A stretch of DNA of 64,000 nt, from contig NW_027478971.1 of the NCBI RefSeq assembly GCF_051014685.1, positions 124,001 through 188,000 of the forward strand. Direction: 5' to 3'. Position 1 is the first letter of the stretch; each line of letters begins with the position of its first letter. This stretch comes from Ptiloglossa arizonensis. Its lineage: Eukaryota; Arthropoda; Insecta; Hymenoptera; Colletidae. The notes below the pieces were generated by a model. The model was not told where the DNA came from, made no database searches, and saw only the letters and a program-made list of their open reading frames with translations. This document shows, piece after piece, positions 50,559 to 61,900 of the stretch. The translations under genes and the position numbers were made by a program.

Positions 50559-52308
50559 ATCGGGCGAGTTTCTACTTTCAGATGCAACAGAAATTTTGCG
50601 GATTGGTCAATCCGTTCGCGAGATATGGCAGTTTGGAGGTAAGCAACGCTTGAAAAACTCAAAATTTTTGCAGTTCTGTTGCTCGAAACGAATAACTAAA
50701 ACGGGCTAGGGGAAAAGTACGCATACCGTTGTAATCGGGCGAGTTTCTACTTTCGGATGCAACAGAAATTTTGCGGATTGGTCAATCCGTTCGCGAGATA
50801 TGGCAGTTTGGATGTAAGAAACGCTTGAGAAACTCAAAATTTTCGCGGTTCTGATGCTCGAAACGAATAACAAGAACGGCCTAGGGGAAAAGTACGCACA
50901 CCGTTGTAATCGGGCGAGTTTCTACTTTCAGATGCAACAGAAATTTTGCGGATTGGTCATTCCGTTCGCGAGATATGGCAGTTTGGAGGTAAGAAACGCT
51001 TGAGAAACTCAAAATTTTCGCAGTTCTGATGCTCGACAAGCATAACTAGAACGGCCTAGGGGAAAAGTACGCACACCGTTGTAATCGGGCGAGGTTCTAC
51101 TTTCAGATGCAACAGAAATTTTGCGGATTGGTGAATCCGTTCGCGAGATATGGCAGTTTGGAGGTAAGCAACGCTTGAGAAACTCAAAATTTTCGCAGTT
51201 CTGTTGCTCGAAACGAATAACTAGAACGGGCTAGGGGAAAAGTAAGCACACCGTTGTAATCGGGCGAGTTTCTACTTTCAGATGCAACAGAAATTTTGCG
51301 GATTGGTCATTCCGTTCGCGAGATATGGCAGTTTGGAGGTAAGAAACGCTTGAGAAACTCAAAATTTTCGCAGTTCTGATGCTCGAAACGAATAACTAGA
51401 ACGGCCTAGGGGAAAAGTACGCATAGTGTTGTAATCGGGCGAGTTTCTACTTTCAGATGCAACAGAAATTTTGCGGATTGGTCAATCCGTTCGCGAGATA
51501 TGGCAGTTTGGAGGTAAGAAACGCTAGAGAAACTCAAAATTTTCGCAGTTCTGATGCTCGACAAGCATAACTAGAACGGCCTAGGGGAAAAGTACGCACA
51601 CCGTTGTAATCGGGCGAGTTTCTACTTTCAGATGCAACAGAAATTTTGCGGATTGGTCAATCCGTTCGCGAGATATGGCAGTTTGGATGTAAGAAACGCT
51701 CGAGAAACTCAAAATTTTCGCAGTTCTGATGCTCGAAACGAATAACTAGAACGGCCCAGGGGAAAAGTACGCACACCGTTGTAATCGGGCGAGTTTCTAC
51801 TTTCAGATGCAACAGAAATTTTGCGGATTGGTCAATCCGTTCGCGAGATATGGCAGTTTGGATGTAAGCAACGCTTGAGAAACTCAAAATTTTCGCAGTT
51901 CTGATGCTCGAAACGAATAACTAGAACGGGCTAGGGGAAAAGTACGCATACCGTTGTAATCGGGCGAGTTTCTACTTTCAGATGCAACAGAAATTTTGCG
52001 GATTGGTCAATCCGTTCGCGAGATATGGCAGTTTGGAGGTAAGCAACGCTTGAGAAACTCAAAATTTTCGCAGTTCTGATGCTCGAAACGAATAACTAGA
52101 ACGGCCTAGGGGAAAAGTACGCATAGTGTTGTAATCGGGCGAGTTTCTACTTTCAGATGCAACAGAAATTTTGCGGATTGGTCAATCCGTTCGCGAGATA
52201 TGGCAGTTTGGAGGTAAGAAACGCTAGAGAAACTCAAAATTTTCGCAGTTCTGATGCTCGACAAGCATAACTAGAACGGCCTAGGGGAAAAGTACGCACA
52301 CCGTTGTA
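50559..52308 (+). repeat. 10-monomer HOR (1,750 bp), unit a
   Basis: Order: ATTTTTGCAG/ACTAAAACGG; TTTCGGATG with CGCGGTTCTG and AACAAG; GGTCATT; GAGGTTCTAC/GGTGAAT with GTAAGCACACC; GGTCATT hybrid ending CATAGTG; CTAGAG; GGATGTAAG with GGCCCAGG; GGATGTAAGC; GGAGGTAAGC with CATAGTG; CTAGAG. Positions 5-6 differ from the next unit, which has the CATACAGTTG monomer there. Confidence 0.87.
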
Positions 52309-54058
52309 ATCGGGCGAGTTTCTACTTTCAGATGCAACAGAAATTTTGCGGATTGGTCAATCCGTTCGCGAGATATGGCAGTTTGGAGGTAAGCAACGCT
52401 TGAAAAACTCAAAATTTTTGCAGTTCTGTTGCTCGAAACGAATAACTAAAACGGGCTAGGGGAAAAGTACGCATACCGTTGTAATCGGGCGAGTTTCTAC
52501 TTTCGGATGCAACAGAAATTTTGCGGATTGGTCAATCCGTTCGCGAGATATGGCAGTTTGGATGTAAGAAACGCTTGAGAAACTCAAAATTTTCGCGGTT
52601 CTGATGCTCGAAACGAATAACAAGAACGGCCTAGGGGAAAAGTACGCACACCGTTGTAATCGGGCGAGTTTCTACTTTCAGATGCAACAGAAATTTTGCG
52701 GATTGGTCATTCCGTTCGCGAGATATGGCAGTTTGGAGGTAAGAAACGCTTGAGAAACTCAAAATTTTCGCAGTTCTGATGCTCGACAAGCATAACTAGA
52801 ACGGCCTAGGGGAAAAGTACGCACACCGTTGTAATCGGGCGAGGTTCTACTTTCAGATGCAACAGAAATTTTGCGGATTGGTGAATCCGTTCGCGAGATA
52901 TGGCAGTTTGGAGGTAAGCAACGCTTGAGAAACTCAAAATTTTCGCAGTTCTGTTGCTCGAAACGAATAACTAGAACGGGCTAGGGGAAAAGTAAGCACA
53001 CCGTTGTAATCGGGCGAGTTTCTACTTTCAGATGCAACAGAAATTTTGCGGATTGGTCATTCCGTTCGCGAGATATGGCAGTTTGGAGGTAAGAAACGCT
53101 TGAGAAACTCAAAATTTTCGCAGTTCTGATGCTCGACAAGCATAACTAGAACGGCCTAGGGGAAAAGTACGCACACCGTTGTAATCGGGCGAGTTTCTAC
53201 TTTCAGATGCAACAGAAATTTTGCGGATTGGTGAATCCGTTCGCGAGATATGGCAGTTTGGAGGTAAGCAACGCTTGAGAAACTCAAAATTTTCGCAGTT
53301 CTGTTGCTCGAAACGAATAACTAGAACGGGCTAGGGGAAAAGTACGCATACAGTTGTAATCGGGCGAATTTCTACTTTCAGATGCAACAGAAATTTTGCG
53401 GATTGGTCAATCCGTTCGCGAGATATGGCAGTTTGGATGTAAGAAACGCTCGAGAAACTCAAAATTTTCGCAGTTCTGATGCTCGAAACGAATAACTAGA
53501 ACGGCCCAGGGGAAAAGTACGCACACCGTTGTAATCGGGCGAGTTTCTACTTTCAGATGCAACAGAAATTTTGCGGATTGGTCAATCCGTTCGCGAGATA
53601 TGGCAGTTTGGATGTAAGCAACGCTTGAGAAACTCAAAATTTTCGCAGTTCTGATGCTCGAAACGAATAACTAGAACGGGCTAGGGGAAAAGTACGCATA
53701 CCGTTGTAATCGGGCGAGTTTCTACTTTCAGATGCAACAGAAATTTTGCGGATTGGTCAATCCGTTCGCGAGATATGGCAGTTTGGAGGTAAGCAACGCT
53801 TGAGAAACTCAAAATTTTCGCAGTTCTGATGCTCGAAACGAATAACTAGAACGGCCTAGGGGAAAAGTACGCATAGTGTTGTAATCGGGCGAGTTTCTAC
53901 TTTCAGATGCAACAGAAATTTTGCGGATTGGTCAATCCGTTCGCGAGATATGGCAGTTTGGAGGTAAGAAACGCTAGAGAAACTCAAAATTTTCGCAGTT
54001 CTGATGCTCGACAAGCATAACTAGAACGGCCTAGGGGAAAAGTACGCACACCGTTGTA
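52309..54058 (+). repeat. 10-monomer HOR (1,750 bp), unit b
   Basis: The clearest example of the right-hand HOR: ATTTTTGCAG; TTTCGGATG/CGCGGTTCTG; GGTCATT; GGTGAAT; GGTCATT; GGTGAAT with CATACAGTTG; CGAATTTC/GGATGTAAG with GGCCCAGG; GGATGTAAGC; CATAGTG-tagged; CTAGAG. Repeated 7,000 bp downstream at 59309-61058. Confidence 0.9.
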
Positions 54059-55808
54059 ATCGGGCGAGTTTCTACTTTCAGATGCAACAGAAATTTTGCG
54101 GATTGGTCAATCCGTTCGCGAGATATGGCAGTTTGGAGGTAAGCAACGCTTGAAAAACTCAAAATTTTCGCAGTTCTGTTGCTCGAAACGAATAACTAGA
54201 ACGGGCTAGGGGAAAAGTACGAACACCGTTGTAATCGGGCGAGTTTCTACTTTCAGATGCAACAGAAATTTTGCGGATTGGTCAATCCGTTCGCGAGATA
54301 TGGCAGTTTGGAGGTAAGAAACGCTAGAGAAACTCAAAATTTTCGCAGTTCTGATGCTCGAAACGAATAACTAGAACGGCCTAGGGGAAAAGTACGCACA
54401 CCGTTGTAATCGGGCGAGTTTCTACTTTCAGATGCAACAGAAATTTTGCGGATTGGTCAATCCGTTCGCGAGATATGGCAGTTTGGAGGTAAGCAACTCT
54501 TGAGAAACTCAAAATTTTCGCAGTTCTGATGCTCGAAACGAATAACTAGAACGGGCTAGGGGAAAAGTACGCATACCGTTGTAATCGGGCGAGTTTCTAC
54601 TTTCAGATGCAACAGAAATTTTGCGGATTGGTCATTCCGTTCGCGAGATATGGCAGTTTGGAGGTAAGAAACGCTTGAGAAACTCAAAATTTTCGCAGTT
54701 CTGATGCTCGACAAGCATAACTAGAACGGCCTAGGGGAAAAGTACGCACACCGTTGTAATCGGGCGAGGTTCTACTTTCAGATGCAACAGAAATTTTGCG
54801 GATTGGTGAATCCGTTCGCGAGATATGGCAGTTTGGAGGTAAGCAACGCTTGAGAAACTCAAAATTTTCGCAGTTCTGTTGCTCGAAACGAATAACTAGA
54901 ACGGGCTAGGGGAAAAGTACGCACACCGTTGTAATCGGGCGAGTTTCTACTTTCAGATGCAACAGAAATTTTGCGGATTGGTCATTCCGTTCGCGAGATA
55001 TGGCAGTTTGGAGGTAAGAAACGCTTGAGAAACTCAAAATTTTCGCAGTTCTGATGCTCGACAAGCATAACTAGAACGGGCTAGGGGAAAAGTACGCATA
55101 CATTTGTAATCGGGCGAATTTCTACTTTCAGATGCAACAGAAATTTTGCGGATTGGTCAATCCGTTCGCGAGATATGGCAGTTTGGATGTAAGAAACGCT
55201 CGAGAAACTCAAAATTTTCGCAGTTCTGATGCTCGAAACGAATAACTAGAACGGCCTAGGGGAAAAGTACGCACACCGTTGTAATCGGGCGAGTTTCTAC
55301 TTTCAGATGCAACAGAAATTTTGCGGATTGGTCAATCCGTTCGCGAGATATGGCAGTTTGGATGTAAGCAACGCTTGAGAAACTCAAAATTTTCGCAGTT
55401 CTGATGCTCGAAACGAATAACTAGAACGGGCTAGGGGAAAAGTACGCATACCGTTGTAATCGGGCGAGTTTCTACTTTCAGATGCAACAGAAATTTTGCG
55501 GATTGGTCAATCCGTTCGCGAGATATGGCAGTTTGGAGGTAAGCAACGCTTGAGAAACTCAAAATTTTCGCAGTTCTGATGCTCGAAACGAATAACTAGA
55601 ACGGCCTAGGGGAAAAGTACGCATAGTGTTGTAATCGGGCGAGTTTCTACTTTCAGATGCAACAGAAATTTTGCGGATTGGTCAATCCGTTCGCGAGATA
55701 TGGCAGTTTGGAGGTAAGAAACGCTAGAGAAACTCAAAATTTTCGCAGTTCTGATGCTCGACAAGCATAACTAGAACGGCCTAGGGGAAAAGTACGCACA
55801 CCGTTGTA
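54059..55808 (+). repeat. 10-monomer HOR (1,750 bp), unit c (variant first half)
   Basis: Last four monomers (55109-55808) match the last four of unit b. The first half is different: a CGAACACCG-tagged monomer, a CTAGAG monomer with AAACGAAT, a monomer with CAACTCTTGAG, GGTCATT, GGTGAAT, and a GGTCATT monomer ending GGGCTAGG and CATACATTTG. Repeated at 61059-62808. Confidence 0.87.
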
Positions 55809-58800
55809 ATCGGGCGAGTTTCTACTTTCAGATGCAACAGAAATTTTGCGGATTGGTCAATCCGTTCGCGAGATATGGCAGTTTGGAGGTAAGCAACGCT
55901 TGAAAAACTCAAAATTTTCGCAGTTCTGTTGCTCGAAACGAATAACTAGAACGGGCTAGGGGAAAAGTACGAACACCGTTGTAATCGGGCGAGTTTCTAC
56001 TTTCAGATGCAACAGAAATTTTGCGGATTGGTCAATCCGTTCGCGAGATATGGCAGTTTGGATGTAAGCAACGCTTGAGAAACTCAAAATTTTCGCAGTT
56101 CTGATGCTCGAAACGAATAACTAGAACGGGCTAGGGGAAAAGTACGCATACCGTTGTAATCGGGCGAGTTTCTACTTTCAGATGCAACAGAAATTTTGCG
56201 GATTGGTCAATCCGTTCGCGAGATATGGCAGTTTGGAGGTAAGCAACGCTTGAGAAACTCAAAATTTTCGCAGTTCTGATGCTCGAAACGAATAACTAGA
56301 ACGGCCTAGGGGAAAAGTACGCATAGTGTTGTAATCGGGCGAGTTTCTACTTTCAGATGCAACAGAAATTTTGCGGATTGGTCAATCCGTTCGCGAGATA
56401 TGGCAGTTTGGAGGTAAGAAACGCTAGAGAAACTCAAAATTTTCGCAGTTCTGATGCTCGACAAGCATAACTAGAACGGCCTAGGGGAAAAGTACGCACA
56501 CCGTTGTAATCGGGCGAGTTTCTACTTTCAGATGCAACAGAAATTTTGCGGATTGGTCAATCCGTTCGCGAGATATGGCAGTTTGGAGGTAAGCAACGCT
56601 TGAAAAACTCAAAATTTTCGCAGTTCTGTTGCTCGAAACGAATAACTAGAACGGGCTAGGGGAAAAGTACGCATACCGTTGTAATCGGGCGAGTTTCTAC
56701 TTTCAGATGCAACAGAAATTTTGCGGACTGGTTATTCCGTTCGCGAGATATGGCAGTTTGGAGGTAAGAAACGCTTGAGAAACTCAAAATTTTCGCAGTT
56801 CTGATGCTCGAAACGAATAACTAGAACGGCCTAGGGGAAAAGTACGCATAGTGTTGTATTCGGGCGAGTTTCTACTTTCAGATGCAACAGAAATTTTGCG
56901 GATTGGTCAATCCGTTCGCGAGATATGGCAGTTTGGAAGTAAGCAACGCTTGAGAAACTCAAAATTTTCGCAGTTCTGATGCTCGAAACGAATAACTAGA
57001 ACGGGCTAGGGGAAAAGTACGCATACCGTTGTAATCGGGCGAGTTTCTACCTTCAGATGCAACAGAAATTTTGCGGATTGGTCAATCCGTTCGCGAGATA
57101 TGGCAGTTTGGAGGTAAGCAACGCTTGAAAAACTCAAAATTTTCGCAGTTCTGTTGCTCGAAACGAATAACTAGAACGGGCTAGGGGAAAAGTACGCATA
57201 CCGTTGTAATCGGGCGAGTTTCTACTTTCAGATGCAACAGAAATTTTGCGGATTGGTCAATCCGTTCGCGAGATATGGCAGTTTGGATGTAAGAAACGCT
57301 TGAGAAACTCAAAATTTTCGCAGTTCTGATGCTCGACAAGCATAACTAGAACGGCCTAGGGGAAAAGTACGCACACCGTTGTAATCGGGCGAGTTTCTTC
57401 TTTCAGATGCAACAGAAATTTTGCGGATTGGTCATTCCGTTCGCGAGATATGGCAGTTTGGAGGTAAGAAACGCTTGAGAAACTCAAAATTTTCGCAGTT
57501 CTGATGCTCGACAAGCATAACTAGAACGGCCTAGGGGAAAAGTACGCACACCGTTGTAATCGGGCGAGGTTCTACTTTCAGATGCAACAGAAATTTTGCG
57601 GATTGGTGAATCCGTTCGCGAGATATGGCAGTTTGGAGGTAAGCAACGCTTGAGAAACTCAAAATTTTCGCAGTTCTGTTGCTCGAAACGAATAACTAGA
57701 ACGGGCTAGGGGAAAAGTACGCACACCGTTGTAATCGGGCGAGTTTCTACTTTCAGATGCAACAGAAATTTTGCGGATTGGTCATTCCGTTCGCGAGATA
57801 TGGCAGTTTGGAGGTAAGAAACGCTTGAGAAACTCAAAATTTTCGCAGTTCTGATGCTCGACAAGCATAACTAGAACGGCCTAGGGGAAAAGTACGCACA
57901 CCGTTGTAATCGGGCGAGTTTCTACTTTCAGATGCAACAGAAATTTTGCGGATTGGTGAATCCGTTCGCGAGATATGGCAGTTTGGAGGTAAGCAACGCT
58001 TGAGAAACTCAAAATTTTCGCAGTTCTGTTGCTCGAAACGAATAACTAGAACGGGCTAGGGGAAAAGTACGCATACAGTTGTAATCGGGCGAATTTCTAC
58101 TTTCAGATGCAACAGAAATTTTGCGGATTGGTCAATCCGTTCGCGAGATATGGCAGTTTGGATGTAAGAAACGCTCGAGAAACTCAAAATTTTCGCAGTT
58201 CTGATGCTCGAAACGAATAACTAGAACGGCCTAGGGGAAAAGTACGCACACCGTTGTAATCGGGCGAGTTTCTACTTTCAGATGCAACAGAAATTTTGCG
58301 GATTGGTCAATCCGTTCGCGAGATATGGCAGTTTGGATGTAAGCAACGCTTGAGAAACTCAAAATTTTCGCAGTTCTGATGCTCGAAACGAATAACTAGA
58401 ACGGGCTAGGGGAAAAGTACGCATACCGTTGTAATCGGGCGAGTTTCTACTTTCAGATGCAACAGAAATTTTGCGGATTGGTCAATCCGTTCGCGAGATA
58501 TGGCAGTTTGGAGGTAAGCAACGCTTGAGAAACTCAAAATTTTCGCAGTTCTGATGCTCGAAACGAATAACTAGAACGGCCTAGGGGAAAAGTACGCATA
58601 GTGTTGTAATCGGGCGAGTTTCTACTTTCAGATGCAACAGAAATTTTGCGGATTGGTCAATCCGTTCGCGAGATATGGCAGTTTGGAGGTAAGAAACGCT
58701 AGAGAAACTCAAAATTTTCGCAGTTCTGATGCTCGACAAGCATAACTAGAACCGTCTAGGGGAAAAGTACGCACACCGTTGTAATCGGGCGAGTTTCTAC

Positions 58801-58958
58801 TTTCAGATGCAACAGAAATTTTGCGGATTGGTCAATCCGTTCGCGAGATATGGCAGTTTGGAGGTAAGCAACGCTTGAAAAACTCAAAATTTTCGCAGTT
58901 CTGTTGCTCGAAACGAATAACTAGAACGGGCTAGGGGAAAAGTACGAACACCGTTGTA
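55809..58958 (+). repeat. Satellite segment, partly reduced HOR units
   Basis: Eighteen monomers. Two short runs of GGATGTAAGC or related, CATAGTG-tagged, CTAGAG and TTGCTCG monomers are followed by a GGACTGGTTATT monomer (56684), a CTACCTTC monomer (57034), a TTTCTTCTTTC monomer (57384), and then the standard GGTCATT/GGTGAAT to CTAGAG series. One CTAGAG monomer reads ACCGTCTAGG near 58751. Confidence 0.83.
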
Positions 58959-61900
58959 ATCGGGCGAGTTTCTACTTTCAGATGCAACAGAAATTTTGCG
59001 GATTGGTCAATCCGTTCGCGAGATATGGCAGTTTGGAGGTAAGCAACGCTTGAGAAACTCAAAATTTTCGCAGTTCTGATGCTCGAAACGAATAACTAGA
59101 ACGGCCTAGGGGAAAAGTACGCATAGTGTTGTAATCGGGCGAGTTTCTACTTTCAGATGCAACAGAAATTTTGCGGATTGGTCAATCCGTTCGCGAGATA
59201 TGGCAGTTTGGAGGTAAGAAACGCTAGAGAAACTCAAAATTTTCGCAGTTCTGATGCTCGACAAGCATAACTAGAACGGCCTAGGGGAAAAGTACGCACA
59301 CCGTTGTAATCGGGCGAGTTTCTACTTTCAGATGCAACAGAAATTTTGCGGATTGGTCAATCCGTTCGCGAGATATGGCAGTTTGGAGGTAAGCAACGCT
59401 TGAAAAACTCAAAATTTTTGCAGTTCTGTTGCTCGAAACGAATAACTAAAACGGGCTAGGGGAAAAGTACGCATACCGTTGTAATCGGGCGAGTTTCTAC
59501 TTTCGGATGCAACAGAAATTTTGCGGATTGGTCAATCCGTTCGCGAGATATGGCAGTTTGGATGTAAGAAACGCTTGAGAAACTCAAAATTTTCGCGGTT
59601 CTGATGCTCGAAACGAATAACAAGAACGGCCTAGGGGAAAAGTACGCACACCGTTGTAATCGGGCGAGTTTCTACTTTCAGATGCAACAGAAATTTTGCG
59701 GATTGGTCATTCCGTTCGCGAGATATGGCAGTTTGGAGGTAAGAAACGCTTGAGAAACTCAAAATTTTCGCAGTTCTGATGCTCGACAAGCATAACTAGA
59801 ACGGCCTAGGGGAAAAGTACGCACACCGTTGTAATCGGGCGAGGTTCTACTTTCAGATGCAACAGAAATTTTGCGGATTGGTGAATCCGTTCGCGAGATA
59901 TGGCAGTTTGGAGGTAAGCAACGCTTGAGAAACTCAAAATTTTCGCAGTTCTGTTGCTCGAAACGAATAACTAGAACGGGCTAGGGGAAAAGTAAGCACA
60001 CCGTTGTAATCGGGCGAGTTTCTACTTTCAGATGCAACAGAAATTTTGCGGATCGGTCATTCCGTTCGCGAGATATGGCAGTTTGGAGGTAAGAAACGCT
60101 TGAGAAACTCAAAATTTTCGCAGTTCTGATGCTCGACAAGCATAACTAGAACGGCCTAGGGGAAAAGTACGCACACCGTTGTAATCGGGCGAGTTTCTAC
60201 TTTCAGATGCAACAGAAATTTTGCGGATTGGTGAATCCGTTCGCGAGATATGGCAGTTTGGAGGTAAGCAACGCTTGAGAAACTCAAAATTTTCGCAGTT
60301 CTGTTGCTCGAAACGAATAACTAGAACGGGCTAGGGGAAAAGTACGCATACAGTTGTAATCGGGCGAATTTCTACTTTCAGATGCAACAGAAATTTTGCG
60401 GATTGGTCAATCCGTTCGCGAGATATGGCAGTTTGGATGTAAGAAACGCTCGAGAAACTCAAAATTTTCGCAGTTCTGATGCTCGAAACGAATAACTAGA
60501 ACGGCCCAGGGGAAAAGTACGCACACCGTTGTAATCGGGCGAGTTTCTACTTTCAGATGCAACAGAAATTTTGCGGATTGGTCAATCCGTTCGCGAGATA
60601 TGGCAGTTTGGATGTAAGCAACGCTTGAGAAACTCAAAATTTTCGCAGTTCTGATGCTCGAAACGAATAACTAGAACGGGCTAGGGGAAAAGTACGCATA
60701 CCGTTGTAATCGGGCGAGTTTCTACTTTCAGATGCAACAGAAATTTTGCGGATTGGTCAATCCGTTCGCGAGATATGGCAGTTTGGAGGTAAGCAACGCT
60801 TGAGAAACTCAAAATTTTCGCAGTTCTGATGCTCGAAACGAATAACTAGAACGGCCTAGGGGAAAAGTACGCATAGTGTTGTAATCGGGCGAGTTTCTAC
60901 TTTCAGATGCAACAGAAATTTTGCGGATTGGTCAATCCGTTCGCGAGATATGGCAGTTTGGAGGTAAGAAACGCTAGAGAAACTCAAAATTTTCGCAGTT
61001 CTGATGCTCGACAAGCATAACTAGAACGGCCTAGGGGAAAAGTACGCACACCGTTGTAATCGGGCGAGTTTCTACTTTCAGATGCAACAGAAATTTTGCG
61101 GATTGGTCAATCCGTTCGCGAGATATGGCAGTTTGGAGGTAAGCAACGCTTGAAAAACTCAAAATTTTCGCAGTTCTGTTGCTCGAAACGAATAACTAGA
61201 ACGGGCTAGGGGAAAAGTACGAACACCGTTGTAATCGGGCGAGTTTCTACTTTCAGATGCAACAGAAATTTTGCGGATTGGTCAATCCGTTCGCGAGATA
61301 TGGCAGTTTGGAGGTAAGAAACGCTAGAGAAACTCAAAATTTTCGCAGTTCTGATGCTCGAAACGAATAACTAGAACGGCCTAGGGGAAAAGTACGCACA
61401 CCGTTGTAATCGGGCGAGTTTCTACTTTCAGATGCAACAGAAATTTTGCGGATTGGTCAATCCGTTCGCGAGATATGGCAGTTTGGAGGTAAGCAACTCT
61501 TGAGAAACTCAAAATTTTCGCAGTTCTGATGCTCGAAACGAATAACTAGAACGGGCTAGGGGAAAAGTACGCATACCGTTGTAATCGGGCGAGTTTCTAC
61601 TTTCAGATGCAACAGAAATTTTGCGGATTGGTCATTCCGTTCGCGAGATATGGCAGTTTGGAGGTAAGAAACGCTTGAGAAACTCAAAATTTTCGCAGTT
61701 CTGATGCTCGACAAGCATAACTAGAACGGCCTAGGGGAAAAGTACGCACACCGTTGTAATCGGGCGAGGTTCTACTTTCAGATGCAACAGAAATTTTGCG
61801 GATTGGTGAATCCGTTCGCGAGATATGGCAGTTTGGAGGTAAGCAACGCTTGAGAAACTCAAAATTTTCGCAGTTCTGTTGCTCGAAACGAATAACTAGA

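Larger units (their letters stand above)
51959..57000 (+). repeat. Copy 1 of the 40-monomer (7,000-bp) spaced duplication
   Basis: Matches 58959-64000 at a constant offset of 7000, with no indel difference. Shared private markers are GTAAGCACACC (52993, 59993), GGCCCAGG (about 53504, 60504), CAACTCTTGAG (about 54494, 61494), CATACATTTG (about 55098, 62098) and GGTTATTCC (about 56731, 63731). The only base difference I noticed is GATTGG at 53051 against GATCGG at 60051. The left edge is at 51959/58959, where the preceding monomers differ. Confidence 0.92.
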